Positions 10,403 through 22,138 of a stretch of 64,000 nucleotides of DNA are shown here, one piece after another; the first letter of the stretch is position 1, and each line of letters opens with the position of its first letter. Under the pieces are notes generated by a model. That model was given only the letters and a program-made list of their open reading frames with translations, searched no databases and was not told where the DNA came from. Source of the DNA: Setomelanomma holmii (Eukaryota > Ascomycota > Dothideomycetes > Pleosporales > Phaeosphaeriaceae); assembly GCA_010015745.1 (NCBI GenBank), contig ML978187.1:124001-188000 (forward strand), read 5' to 3'. A program made the position numbers and the translations under genes.

Positions 10403-11248
10403 CTAACGATTGACACTCGTGAACCCAGCATCTGTCATCTCTGTATCGCCATTCTGCGGCGCGCTCTCTGCCGGTGCTGCTAGAGCAGGCGGCTGTGCAC
10501 CCGAGTATGCCCGTCTCCTGCCAGCCTCTTCATGCTCAGCTGCAGGCGTGAGTCGCTGCTCATCGTATGCGGGATCGAAGTACGCCCTTGACGGCTCCGG
10601 GGCGCGCTGGCTCGTGGGGACGAGCGGTGGGAGGGAATGTAGAGGAGGCAGTGTCGGTGCACCATTGACGGCGTGTGGTGAAGCTGCGTTCGCGCCGACT
10701 GTGCTGAAGTAGTTTCCACCAACACGACTCGGATCTGGCGTGCTCTGCGCGCTGCTCATCGGGTTCATCGGGTGTAGCACCTGCTGGTGTTGATGCTGCA
10801 CGCTTCCCGGGCTCTGATGCACACCAACACCTCCAGCTCCAGTTGCTGGGGGAGTGCCCTTGCGATTGTGACTGCGCTTGCTCCTAAGTGGCTTGTCTGT
10901 TGGCGTAGGCGGCGGCGAGCTACTACGGTCGCTGTCGTCGATGTTGTACTCCATGTGCTTGTTGAGTTGCTCGAGGAGGAAGGCGCGCTCAAGACGCATC
11001 TTCTGGACGCCGCGGTTCAGGCGCAGGATGCGTTGGCGTGTGCTGTCGTTGGATTCTTCGATGTCATTGATGCGCCGGCGGAGGTCGATGCATTTGCGGT
11101 AATAGGCGGCTTCGACGGATGGAGGAAGGTCTTTTTGGGAGTGTGCGCGAGCTGCTGCGAGGTCGTTAGCAGGGATAGAGGAATGAGCGACATATGGCGT
11201 ACGCGCAAGCTGGTGATGGACAGGAGTCGACATACGTTGTGGAGGCAT
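10403..11248 (-). CDS. INO80 complex subunit F-like domain protein
   Basis: A single uninterrupted 281-residue frame. Residues ~40-95 form a charged helical segment (YYRKCIDLRRRINDIEESND, then RILRLNRGVQKMRLERAFLL and EQLNKHME) that resembles the INO80F / TFPT-type domain, which in animals links a small subunit to the INO80 chromatin remodeller. The next stretch is basic (KPLRSKRSHNRKG), and the C-terminal half is disordered and rich in Pro, Ala and Ser. A nuclear chromatin role is inferred from this one domain only; a generic coiled-coil nuclear protein is the alternative. The ATG at 11246-11248 is the first in frame. Confidence 0.65.
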   Translation of the reverse strand: MPPQRMSTPVHHQLARTPYVAHSSIPANDLAAARAHSQKDLPPSVEAAYYRKCIDLRRRINDIEESNDSTRQRILRLNRGVQKMRLERAFLLEQLNKHMEYNIDDSDRSSSPPPTPTDKPLRSKRSHNRKGTPPATGAGGVGVHQSPGSVQHQHQQVLHPMNPMSSAQSTPDPSRVGGNYFSTVGANAASPHAVNGAPTLPPLHSLPPLVPTSQRAPEPSRAYFDPAYDEQRLTPAAEHEEAGRRRAYSGAQPPALAAPAESAPQNGDTEMTDAGFTSVNR

Positions 11249-12216
11249 CTTGATCGACTGCGGGAACGTCGGAGGCTGATATCAACGGGGGAGGAGTGGA
11301 ATATGCGGGCTAGAGGGTGAGATTGTGTGGGCGCGACTACAAAGAAATGTGGTGACGAAGAAGGATCGACGGACACGGTGATGCGGAGCTGGAACGCGCT
11401 TTGTGGAACCGAAGATGTTCCGACCCGAGCAGCCTCAAGGTCGATTCTGCCAATCATTCTCCGCCCTTCTGTCACACAATTTTTTCGCAACAACGTTGAC
11501 TATTGTCCATCATTCCTGATCATATGGCAAGTGATTTTGGCTGTACAGATTTCGACAATATCGTCTCCTTCGCTCCACCAAGCCCCGCGGCATGGAGAAT
11601 GAACTGCATTGGCCTCAAGATGGCTTCAAACAGCCATTGCACGTGGTCTGTCGATGAGATCAACGCAAGCCCTGACTCTGCCAGTACTGCTGTTTTGTTA
11701 GATCACGATTGTGGTCTGAGGCCTTGACGCTTTCGCTTATTGTCTTTCTCCTTGTTCGCCTATACACTTCTCCGCCGTGAATGACCATATCACGAACCAT
11801 CGCAAGATACATATTCTTGGTGTGCTCTTCCAGTCGCACGTACGCTACATCTAGTTGCCTACGAAGATGTATGCAGCACCAACAACCTGCCTGCAAACAG
11901 TCGTCACCCATGGCTTGTGGTCCTTTGTTTGTTCCTGCGACGAGACACTAATTATTCCATGCGTGGTGGCGGATGGGGCTTGTCAGAATGATTGTCTTGA
12001 TCACCCTTTGTATCCGGAAGTGGTAGCGGTGGTAGGCTAAGCCATGTCACAAGGGAACAATGACAATTGACAAGACAAGACATGAACTTTGATTTCTTTC
12101 GTGAAAGGCTGCCCAGGGGCACTGAAGATGTTGGTTTGGCCCAACACTCCACCAGTACTGTTCGAACTTGAGGTTGAATTTCTGCGCCGCCCGCAACAGT
12201 CTATCAAAATCACACT
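11249..12216. other. Intergenic between divergent genes
   Basis: Nearly 1 kb separating the INO80F-like gene from the long gene starting near 12217. A minus-strand 83-codon frame at 11660-11911 (containing VRLEEHTKNMYLAMVRDMV) is the only mildly coding-like piece; it has no recognisable family. Confidence 0.35.
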
Positions 12217-14997
12217 ATGGCAAAAGCGAACGGATTCGGACCGAACGAAAGACCGTACGAGCGCGAAAGTCAGCCGTGGCCCTTACCAAACAGTATCACC
12301 AAATTAGTATGCCTTTCAGCTGGTCGCGAAGCCAGCGCCGCCTGGTGTATAGCGTTGGCGGCAGTGAAGCACTCTGGATCCTCCGCAGCAAATGAGGCAA
12401 CATTCTACGAACCTTTTACTTACTGGGACTGGCATGGTCTTGCTCCAGACGATGACTGTGCTCGGAGATTGAAGAGGCAGCGGCTTTGGGAGCATCAGCG
12501 AGAATTCGATGTCAACGATACCAACAACGCTTATGAATACCCCACGTCTCGTGAAAGATGGGAGGCTTCAAAGAAGCAGGTGTTCAATACACCCGAGACA
12601 AATCGATGGGTCAACAGAATTGCTGTCGCGCATTGGATGACGATACAAGATGTGACTTGGTAAGTGTCTAGTAGCGCTGCGTACCTACATCGCACAACGC
12701 TTCATGCTCGTGTACTGATACGGATTGACAGGATCGTGGAGAACCTTGTCAATCTCGAGGGGCTAGATTTGAGCGACATACCTAAGATGAACGTTGAAGT
12801 CAGCGACTTATGGCCATGTCTTCTTACGGCGGAAATCCTGCAACGCGATGATCCTGTTTCCCGACTTCTAGCTAGGCTTTCATGGCTTGGTCTTCCAGAC
12901 TTCCGCGACATTGCCGGAGGCCACGCATACGAGATCATGAAGCAGACTCTTCCCATGTGCACAGAACTCCATACCCTTTCTATCCGTTCTAGGTATCAAG
13001 ATCAGTCAAGACACAAGTATGAAACTTGTCACGATCTTGTCTGCAAGCTGCCATACGCAATCGCACGTTTCGCACCACGGACCGTGGTATCATTGGAGTT
13101 GCGACTCCTATATCCTTTTCTGGACTGCCTAATGCATACATGGAAGGTTGAAGAAAGCTCCATTAGGCGAATCGGAGTTGATTTTGGTGCCTGGGTACAA
13201 GCATATCAATGCGAGAATGGTCCAACAAATAACCTTCAAGACGCTGATATCGACAAAGCAGCTCGCCTCGCAGCGTGGAAAGTTAGGTTTGAAGCATATG
13301 AGAAGAATCACAACACATGTGACCTCGCCGAGAGCGGCTGGGTCTTACCACAGTCCATCCCTGGTCGAGCCTTATCTTCAACCGACAGGAAACAGACGCA
13401 TGGAACCCTGAGCGACCCTTTTGCAAAGCAGGAGCATTACAATCATGGAGCCAGGCATAAATTCAGACAAAATTTCTTCGATGATGAACGCTTCAACGCA
13501 TCCGATGTTGTTTTCGATACTGGTAGATTGGAACGATTTCCTTTCACTAATATCGAAGAAGACAAAAATGATTGCCCCATGAATGACGGGAAACGCCGTC
13601 GTGAAGAAGTACACCAGTCTCTCGATCGACATGGAGCACCCACGGTCCCAGCCATGATCACCGGCATATATGACAGTGCGATTATACAACGGCATTTCAA
13701 GTTCTTTCCGCTGGCGCCGGAATGGCAGAAGAGAAGTTCCGATCCTTTACACCCATTCGCTCTCATTCAGAGACGATTAAATGTCAAGCTACCAGGCCAC
13801 AGCTAAGCTTCAATTCTAGAAGTTCGAGAATCCCAGGTATACACATGGCTCAACACTGTGTTAAGGTGGCGACCCGTATTCGACTGGGACTGGTTTGTCA
13901 AGCCCGATCATGCAGACACAGGGCACAATCTCCACCCAGCCTATCATGATCTGCGAAAAGAGTGGGGTCTTAATGCTCCATACGCAGGATACAATGGGAC
14001 CGATAGGCTTGTTCTCGAGGTTAAGAAGCAGTTTCAACTCCTGAAGGATGCTGGTATACCAACACATATCCTGGTCGGTCGGCGTCCTCCAGATAGGTCA
14101 AGTCTGTATTGGGGCTGGCCGTACAGTTCGGAGGCGTGGAAACAATGGCTGACCACACCTTTCGATGCAGGCCTGCGCTCTATCGCACCTCTCATCGACA
14201 CATTGACTGTCGGCTATGATCTGCGTCACCCACTCGATGAGGAACGCCTTCGAGAGATTGACAATTTACATGGCCCTTCGAACGGGGGGAATACGACGAT
14301 ACCCAGACTGGTTAACGATGAAATCAGAAGGAATCCTTTGCCCGAGAAATATCGACTCAAGCTAGCCAGTAACCTGCCAGGCACTCCACCTGTGGGAGCG
14401 CTCGCTGCTGACTATGCTTTCGGTGGGGAGAATGCGGATGCTCATATTGATGGCGTTCGTAAACTTCACGTCCTCGCAAGAGACGCTGCTTTTAAGCGCG
14501 AGGCAGGAGGCTGGCAACGTTTCTGGGGCCAATCTGCTGAGAAGATGACCGACTTGACTGAGCTTCAAGTGCGCATGCCTCGCTGCGTCGATGGTGTGGG
14601 TAGCGCCCGACTCGCAAGTCTGCTCCGCCCGAAGACGGGCTGGACATTGACCTACTTTACCGACAAGCTACAGCACATGGCATCAAGTCTTGAACCCAGC
14701 CACGTGCAATCCAGTCTTCAACCCACAACGCATATCCGTGCGCCGAGACCTCAGTTCTGGCCGGCTGGTCGTTGCGTCCGCCGAACCTGGGTAAAGCGAG
14801 AGATTCCGAAGGACGCCAGCTACGAGAGTAAAGCGTTGCTCCGAAGTGAAGACGAACTGGAAGAGCCGAGCAAGAAGAGTCCCAGACTCAATATACCCAG
14901 AGCCACATCTAAAGCTGAAGTGGCAAGAGGGATGCCGAAGAACTCGAAAAAGCCATCAAGCGCGCCGAGGATGCCGCGCTTGCCGAAGAAGAGCTAG
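12217..14997 (+). CDS. Large lineage-specific protein, 5' part; frame broken at its 3' end
   Basis: The exons 12217-12659, 12732-13782 and 13837-14997 keep one frame for about 884 residues. Intron 1 has a strong GTAAGT donor and a GATTGACAG acceptor. The second 'intron' (13783-13836, donor GTCAAG) is needed only to remove a TAA at 13804-13806; without it that TAA is an in-frame stop in otherwise readable sequence. The middle region, with VENLVNLEGLDLSDIP and LPMCTELHTLSIR, resembles the leucine-rich tail of fungal F-box-like proteins, but no F-box was seen. The C-terminal residues PKNSKKPSSAPRMPRLPKKS arise from a frameshift near 14925; the natural continuation is the feature at 14925-16477. 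The family was not recognised. The start codon is the first ATG of the open frame and is uncertain. Confidence 0.5.
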
Positions 14998-16477
14998 AGG
15001 AAAATCCTGAAAGAGAGTGTCATTCCAAGCGGGAACAGCCTATGCGTTTCTCACCAGACCCAGAAAGTAATAAGATCGAACGAAGACTGGCAAGTAATTA
15101 TGGCCGTTGCATTTGTGGTATCGCGGCAAGAGTTTAGCGTGACCAGATGCAGCAGTACATCAATCACGTCGGAGATTCCATCGAAGAGGCTGATGAGATG
15201 ATGCCGGCGTCTCCCCATACACGTTCGCTAGAAGAAAGGCCAAGTGCTACAACACAATTAAGACAGAACGCGATCGATATTCTACGTGAGACGCAGCAAG
15301 TGCTACAACATCGTCTGGGTCACTTCCGCGCCAGCGACGTCTTCCAGGTCAGTAATGGCGAGCATGACAATCTCAGGGACGGCATCGGCTTGGTGACACA
15401 TGAGAGGGACTACGAAGCCGAGGAGAGGAGATTGTGCGCTTTGCATGGAGACAATACTGTAGTGGAGGCGCCCATGCAAGATCTTGGTACGACGACTGTG
15501 GACAGTATTGAGGACCCACAAGATGATGATATAGACCTATACGCTGATCCTTCACTTCCGCAAGTGGAAGGCGAACAGCAGGAAAGAAAAATTGCCGAAG
15601 CGCATGGTTACACTCCAGACGATGGAATTGATCAATCTCGATGGACCGCTGGATTTGCTGGTCGCTGCCACCATCGATTTGTTTAAGTCACCCAGATTGA
15701 ACACATCGAAGTCGAAACCAAGCACGGCAACATCACGGATTCGAGAAGTATACGGGTCACGACGGAGATTGAACATATACAAATCGATCGAACCATAGAT
15801 GATTCGCTGGATGCCTTGTTTGGGGACGGTCCGCTGATGCCGGACGAGCTGATAGCTTTGTCTCCGCCTGTCAAGACACCATCACCGTCAACACCGCCAC
15901 GTGAACCAAGCCCGCCAATACAGCCAAATCCTTCCACAGAGTCGTTACCTGAGCCTGTTGAGCCCAAGAAGCCGACACCCAAGCCATGCACCCAGAAGCA
16001 CCAACGGAACCAGAGGAGATTACTACGCCAAAAACACCTTCGCCTCCACAGGAACCAGTTCCACCTCGTAGGCCAACGAGACCATGCGCACCTGTACCTC
16101 CACAAGCACTTACCACAACTCCTGCTGCACCGCCACCGGCTATCGTGCGAAACCGTCAGGATCCGGTCATCGATGTCAGTACGCTGCTTACAACGGGGTG
16201 AACGATGAGGTCGACGACGAGATCGAGAAGTGGTACGCCGGCGACATATGTGGAGTCGGAAAGTGAAGATGCTGAAAATGACAGTGTAAAGAAGAAGACA
16301 GGGAGAGGCAAGAAGGAGAAGGAGGAGGAGGATGAATATAAGCCGACGAAGGGAAAGACGAGAGGTGCGAGGGGTAAGAAGAGGGCTATGAAGGAGGACG
16401 GAGATGAGGACGATGAAGAGAAGAAGAAGCCAGCTACTAAGAAGAGGGCTAAAGGGGAAGGGAAGGGTAAGAAGTGA
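14925..16477 (+). pseudogene. Broken 3' continuation of the 12.2 kb gene
   Basis: After a one-base shift near 14925 the reading continues as a coiled coil (EELEKAIKRAEDAALAEEEL). It is then interrupted by TAG (15135-15137), TAA (15684-15686), a second shift near 15975, and TGA (16199-16201). Between breaks the sequence is plainly coding-like: DQMQQYINHVGDSIEEADEM, then IEHIEVETKHGNITD, then a proline-rich stretch, and a lysine/glutamate-rich tail to 16477. Spacers around each stop are too short to be introns. Each stop is one C-to-T change from CAG, CAA or CGA. It reads as a decayed gene 3' end, though separately transcribed exons cannot be fully excluded. Confidence 0.5.
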
Positions 16478-16731
16478 TTGCTGATACGTTTGAATGCGGT
16501 GTGATATTCTTTTGGTCGCGTTTTAGATCTTACATAGTCTACTGCATCTCACCTAGATCTGGAGTTTTTCTGCATTCTATTCACTGTCTTCGATATAAAA
16601 CGCATAATGTCTCGGAAGAATGAGCGCAGATACATAGTTCCCACACTCCATCCTATTTCGGCTCCCGTATCCAGATCTGCCATGTCATGCTCATCTTGAC
16701 CTTGTCCCGCAGGCGGCGCAATTAGGTGAAA

Positions 16732-17494
16732 TTAGATTTGTAGATCGTGCAAGACTCTGTTCAGCATACCGCCCGCATCATCTTCTCTGCGTTGAGCCTC
16801 TGCATCGAAAGCGGGCCGTGGTAGCCTAACGATCACGTCATGCAGGTGTCTCAGCTTGTCGCGGAGCTTTCGTAGCGAAAACATGATATTCGCGTAGCCG
16901 TGGCATAGAATCATCGGTCCCTGGCAAACGATCGTCAGTTTTCTGAGATTTGGGAAGGACGAGCCGAGGTTGTCGACAATGCCAACAGGATTATAAGGCG
17001 GGGGAGAATTGTCAAGGACGTCTGTACACGCGAGTCTATCGACATGGAGCTCGCGGCATTGGAAGTGGACGTGCAATGAAGTGATGAGATTCAAATGTTT
17101 TGGGAACGTCATGTTGCAAAAGTCGTCCAGGATCGTGGTTTGTAGAGACACGAATGTGTTAGATTAGCAGATTCGCTTGATATTCTTCACGTAGCTGACG
17201 TGATCGTGTTAGACAATGGTTCACTTGAAACCGCAGGTTGACAAACATTGTTTGACAAGTCTGGAGTAGAGCTAGCAGAGATATCCTGGAGGCTTTGTGA
17301 CCTTGCTGACCAACGTTGTAGGTCTCTTCTATTCTTCCAATAACCTCTGGTGTGATGTTGAGGATATCCTGCGGTCCTGCATCGGATAGGTAGTCGTACG
17401 TTACACGCCCATGCTTTCGGTAGAGCGCAATGGGTCTTGCTGTTATGGCCTCGTCCCAAACCATTTCACGGATCTCAGCCGGTATTGAAAGCAT
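16732..17494 (-). pseudogene. 2EXR-type fungal protein with one in-frame stop
   Basis: Exon 17494-17247, then a 52-bp intron (17246-17195; GTTTGT donor, CTAAC branch, GTCAG acceptor) and exon 17194-16732, together 155+82 codons in one frame. The N-terminus LSIPAEIREMVWDEAI and the line LLALLQTCQTIYVKNIKRIC, followed by SNTFVSLQTTILDDFCNMTF and HLNLITSLHVHF, follow the 2EXR pattern of fungal proteins. A TAA at 17164-17166 sits between IC and SNTF, where family members usually have a residue such as Tyr. Everything after it remains coding-like to the final TGA/TAG region. It is probably a recently inactivated member of a large, functionally unclear family. The start could lie in an upstream exon. 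Confidence 0.6.
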
Positions 17495-18254
17495 TTTGCT
17501 TTATTTTTGTGCGCATCACTTCCTGGTGCGCAATACCACGGGCCTGTACCTCGGATTTGTGACATCGTACTGGGATCCAAAAAGGACGTGTTGACCTGTA
17601 CGAGAAAGGGGCGACAGGAGATATGAACCAAGTTCGCGCAGGCTTTCGGATCTGTTGCGGGCGAGCAGGCTCATACGGGCTGGGGAGAGTATCAGACTGC
17701 ATGACCCAATAACATCAGATCTCGAATGTTCAAGCGGTCATAGAAGTTGAAAAGCTTAAGTGCTCAATAAAACAGTCTAAATGTACTTTGAAGAACGTGT
17801 TGCGCACGAGATCTGTCGCACGAAGGAAGAATACTCAAGGCAGCAGGCGTCATGCAGCACGAAAACGTGGCACAGCTTTGTGCAACGTGCTCTACTGCAT
17901 GCAGAGCTACTGAAATGCCTGGACGTAGGTCTGTGCAGAGCTACCATGACTTCGACGTGGGAGAACTGTTTGGTTCGTGATGTTGAGAATTTTGAAAGAT
18001 GCAGGTGTTTAGAGGAGTGGTGGAAATTAAGAACGAAAAGAACCTCGCGTAAACTTGCTCCTGGAAGCATTGACCAGTCATGCGCTAGGCACGGATTGAC
18101 CTTCCTCTTTGCCCTTGTTGCATGTTTCCTGCTTTCCTACCTTCCACTGCATCTCGCGCGGCTCACCCGAACGAGATTGCTGAACGCTGACAAAGTCCGC
18201 TGCTCGCGAAATTGAATGAAAACTTCAACACTACGTAATGGCGATCGTGTCGAA
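17495..18254. other. Intergenic, no supported gene
   Basis: A plus-strand 144-codon frame (17781-18215) covers most of this stretch. It has a C-terminal hydrophobic run (FLFALVACFLLSYLPLHLA) but no domain, no splice support and unremarkable composition, so it is not called as a gene. Confidence 0.35.
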
Positions 18255-18743
18255 TCATACGAATATCATGCCCGTACCCAGGATCCCTCCCACCAACATC
18301 TCTCTTCGCGGCGTGGGTAAAGGCGCGGCTCCAAGCGATGTCCGAGTCGGCGTTGCTAGCTCTGAATGAAAGGTAGGAGGTGTGTATTGAGGCGGCAGTG
18401 AATTCTCCGTGTACACCGGCAACGATGTCGAGAACGTTAACGTCCGGGGTATCGTGCTAAGTGTAAGACCAAGCGTTGTGAGATCGTTGAGATTGAGCAG
18501 GTTGATGAATGAGCTATAATCGAGGACCTCCATCGTCCAATCATGGAGAAGAAGGTCACGACACAAAGGCGGTTTGTTGTCGACACAGACTGTGCCGGTC
18601 ATGCAACAGTAGCCATTCCCGCAGTCGATGTCGTTCGTGCCACAAACGTCTTGAAAGGATAAGTCAAGCTGCCGTTTCGCGAGATGTAATCCGGCGTTCG
18701 CATGAGCGAGGAGGATCGAAAGAGTAAGGACGAAGGTCAACAT
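18255..18743 (-). CDS. Secreted six-cysteine protein with GPI-like tail, copy A
   Basis: Single exon of 162 residues. It has a signal peptide (MLTFVLTLSILLAHANA) and a KR dibasic site at residues 24-25. A compact cysteine module follows with spacing C-x6-C-x4-CC-x5-C-x7-C (CGTNDIDCGNGYCC, then C of GTVC and PPLC). The rest is a Ser/Thr/Pro-rich stretch ending in a short hydrophobic tail (MLVGGILGTGMIFV) with no charged residue after it. This is the layout of a GPI-anchored surface protein. The same cysteine spacing and the same tail pattern recur in the gene at 22139. Function is unknown; a wall or host-interaction role is only a guess. Confidence 0.7.
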   Translation of the reverse strand: MLTFVLTLSILLAHANAGLHLAKRQLDLSFQDVCGTNDIDCGNGYCCMTGTVCVDNKPPLCRDLLLHDWTMEVLDYSSFINLLNLNDLTTLGLTLSTIPRTLTFSTSLPVYTENSLPPQYTPPTFHSELATPTRTSLGAAPLPTPRREMLVGGILGTGMIFV

Positions 18744-19309
18744 CGTGGAGGTCCGAGATCAGCCAGATACGTCTGCAGCGCCAACGACGGATTTGACACG
18801 ATTGTCAACCTTATATTTACCAGGCTTTCCTCCTGGTGCAAGTTCTAGCTTCCGTGTCGTGGCTTTCTGATGCCTGGTGCGACACACATGCTATCAAATC
18901 TGGCCCTTGGAGGACTATCAGCCGACCGTCGACATCCATCCTATCTTTAGAAAACGTGGGATGAACTGCGCAATGGCTGAAAGGCGACTTTCCGCAACCT
19001 ATCTGATCTCGCACCTAGTGCATTATCACACTTGACATTACTGCTTCCGTTTGTGGGATACGTACAGCTCTGGCCCAATGCAGGAAATGGGCACCAATAT
19101 AGTCCGCATTTGGCGAACTTACCCTGGAGGCCAAGACAGCTTCGAGGTCGCGACCAGGTGTGTCGCGTTGTGAATTCAGGTATGGCTAATAGTGGCGTCA
19201 CATCCCTGTACTTGGGAGTGTGAATCACGACTGCCATTCGTGCCGGAACGATCAACACCCCATTGGGTAGACGAAAAAGCGGGCTGAAGGGTTGCGCGAC
19301 TTCAGCGAG
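18744..19309. promoter_or_regulatory. Divergent promoter between GPI copy A and membrane copy 1
   Basis: About 570 bp between the two start codons. No clear TATA box or repeated motif was seen. The head-to-head arrangement is what suggests shared control. Confidence 0.3.
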
Positions 19310-21465
19310 ATGAGTGCTGAAATTGCTGCCCTGAGAGTCCTCAGAACAACTATCGAGTGCTCAAAGCATTCAGGCAAGCCTTCAGTGAAGTTGCGTCGAG
19401 CACAACTTCACGTCTTCGAGATGGAGACGAATACAATACCTATGGTTCTTTCGCCTCAAGGTGACGAGAATATCAACTCAGAGGGCCCTTCAGACTATCT
19501 TGCATCGCATGCACCTGTTCAGAGTGGAACTACACACGTTCATGCCTCGCTCGCGTCAGCAAATACGTTGGACGCACCGACTGGGTCCTTATCGATTTCT
19601 CCTGCACTGAGTGCATTAACGACATCCGCTCCGACTCCCTCGACCACAACCACGACGCCATCTATCCAGCAAGCATGCTCGTCTGCGCCAGTCGCTGTTT
19701 CGCAGCAGCAGCCTGCAGTGAATTCAAATCCTCCCTCACCTCTCGAGCCGGCTCATCACGCCGATCCATACCATCGAGGTCGCGCAGCTACTGTCAGTTA
19801 CTGGTTAAAACCACTGATCGCAATCGTTATCTACGCTCTAACGCTCGGCATTGCATTCAGCGCCTCGCGTCGGTATACGTTGCTAGGTCGAGTGTCTGCA
19901 AGCCTTGGAATCTGGTTTCTTGCTGTGTTGGCAAAAGCTGGTGATCTCTACTTCGCGTTTGCAGTCGCAGACGCATTCGACTGCGTTGCTTGGGGCAAGC
20001 TCAAAAAGGCACAGCACAACCCATCAGGAAGATCACTTGGAGCGCGACTAGAAGGTTTCTTTGCTTTGGCATCCAGTACTGGTGTCGTAGGGCTGATCTT
20101 AATCGTGTGGAGAAACATAAAGGTTGCTTGGACAGGAGAGAAGATACATTCGGCAATCCAAAGTACCAAGCTGACACGGCTAAGAGAAATGTGGAAACAT
20201 TGGAGACCCGCACGATGGAGTGTGACCAGACTCATCTGTCTGATTGCTTTGATACCTGGCCCAGGTATCATCTTACTTGGTATGTTTCTCAAAAGCACGG
20301 CGAAGGCTTACTAGCATGAAAGTTAATCCAGGGCGCAGCCGCCATCGACCAAAAAGAAGTATTCTTCGACACACGCAGTATAACCGTTTCGGGCGGTCTA
20401 GCTTTTTACAACCCTGATCTTGCCACGGTCTTCAAGACTGCCCTTGGTCCTGACATTTCTAGGCTGGCGCAAATGATGCTGCGAGATCCGTCTCTTTCCT
20501 GGGAGGTTTCGCCGATTGACAAAGACTGCAAGGCAAGCAAGACCTGCAAGTCGTACCTCCTCGCCGATCCTTATCGAACAGTATCGCCGTGGCCGTTCAC
20601 ACTGGAGGGGGACGATATCGATGCCTTTCGATTACACAATGCCCCATTCTATCAGGTTGACCTGTGGAACGTGGATTCAGAGAAGGACCTAGCATTCGAC
20701 AAGACTAAGGAGTGCAGCCTGTACGTTGGGTTCGACCCAGTCAATGAGTTCTCCACAAGCTTATGCATGAAGCAGCACAGTCAAGATGTCGTTGTTGCTG
20801 GTCAGTAAGATTGGGTATTATCAACAATTCTTGTCTGCTGACCTCATTGAGGGTGGAAGACCTGTCAAGCAGGCTACGTGAACAGCACCAATGAATGCCT
20901 CGAGCCATACTCGCCTCCCGCAGGGAAGTCAGGCTGGACTACCTACTTCCACTTTTACCGCCGCAATGCCACGGTAGTCTTCTCTCGCAGTCGCTTCACC
21001 ATCCTCGAGGTGAAGGCCCTATCGCGTCGTCAGTCCCAAAACGTGTCTGCAGCATCACTCTTTAAAGCGACGAATGCGATGCTGTATCGGCCTAATTATG
21101 TGTCGAACGACTTCCGATACGATCGCAAATCTCAGCCGTATATCCTCACGCAGACGATCGGCTATAACCTTTGGCAGTTGACACAGGACCGTATGAGCGG
21201 CAACCCAATTGGTAAAGACTGGTTGCGCAACGTTTTGGTCTTACCGGTGTACCTCTTTCAAGCAACGGTTGTGGCAACTGGCGAAAACCTACCGGTATTC
21301 TACCAAGAAGATGGCGCAACACCGCTACTCAACTTGCCTGTTGAGAACTACGTTCGAGGGTCGTACTGCATTGTCGATAAGCGCGCCATACCCAGTACCG
21401 AGACAGTCATCGGGTATGCGTGTGTTGCTGGGTCTTTACTCGCGTTTGTCGTGTTGGCGAAGTGA
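19310..21465 (+). CDS. Polytopic membrane protein, copy 1, unknown function
   Basis: Exons 19310-20279, 20339-20800 and 20873-21465 (674 residues); donors GTATGT and GTCAGT, acceptors GCGCAG and AAGCAG. Residues ~1-160 are a Ser/Thr/Pro-rich cytosolic-type region. Then come hydrophobic segments (LIAIVIYALTLGIAFSA; LGIWFLAVLAKAGDLYFAF; VVGLILIVW; LICLIALIPGPGIILLG), a large Cys-containing presumably external domain with NxS/T sites, and a last helix (YACVAGSLLAFVVLAK). The stop TGA (21463-21465) directly follows that helix. About 60 more codons in the same frame (21466-21651) still align with the C-terminal tail of copy 2. So the stop may be a recent truncation. Family not recognised. The ATG at 19421 is an alternative start. 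Confidence 0.65.
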
Positions 21466-21651
21466 AAGGCTTATCGATGGCCAGTCATTGAGACGGGTGA
21501 CTTTCCTTTGCTAGATTATGAGATACTGACGAGAGTGATGGACGAAGATGGGGTGGCAGTGATAGTTCGAGACCGAGTCGGAACTAGCCATGGAAGTCGA
21601 GAGCTGCTGAGCAAGATCGATGGGCTCAGAATTGGGTTGCGGATCGTCTGA
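21466..21651 (+). pseudogene. Unread conserved tail of membrane copy 1
   Basis: It is in frame directly after the TGA. It reads KAYRWPVIETGDFPLLDYEI and ends GLRIGLRIV before TGA. Residue by residue it matches copy 2's LYAYDRYIVGTSNFPALVF and GELRQGLRDDII without gaps. This is a direct sequence observation; whether it is ever translated is unknown. Confidence 0.6.
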
Positions 21652-22138
21652 TTTACATCTAGATGCAACGGACAAGACATTTTGGGGCAAATCGTTGAAG
21701 GTCCATGGTGTTCTGCGACTTTCGCTTAGCCTTGTTGGTCTGCTCGTACTTTGATTGCAATCAATCTCCACACATGCACGGGAAGCACGCCACAACCGCC
21801 ACGAAACGACATGGTCGGGTGATCAGCATCAGCTTTGCTTGGAGTGTAAGTGGATACGTCGTTTTTGTATGTCCTCGCTTATTGAGACACTCTGTAATAG
21901 GCTTCTCAGACTTTCACGGTCAACTTTCGGCGAAATGGCGTTCGAAGTGGCAGATGATGGATGTGAAAGACTAATTGCATAACGCCAGAACGATTAATTG
22001 CCTTTCGCGTCCTGTAACTCACCCTGAAGTATACATGCCATTGCCTATATGATTGCCAGCCTTGTCGCTTTCAGGCACATACACAACCTCAGACTTCCAC
22101 ACACTGCAGTCCTTCTCAGTCACCTCATTCTCTTCAAG
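21652..22138. other. Intergenic, upstream of GPI copy B
   Basis: No gene supported. It contains the presumed promoter of the gene at 22139 and the 3' flank of membrane copy 1. Confidence 0.4.

Noticed and set aside
10787..11320. 177-codon plus-strand open frame
   Set aside because: Antisense to the INO80F-like gene; Leu/Val/Arg-rich composition typical of antisense frames.
17781..18215. 144-codon frame with a hydrophobic C-terminus
   Set aside because: No domain, no splice signals, no coding-like composition; not enough to call a gene.
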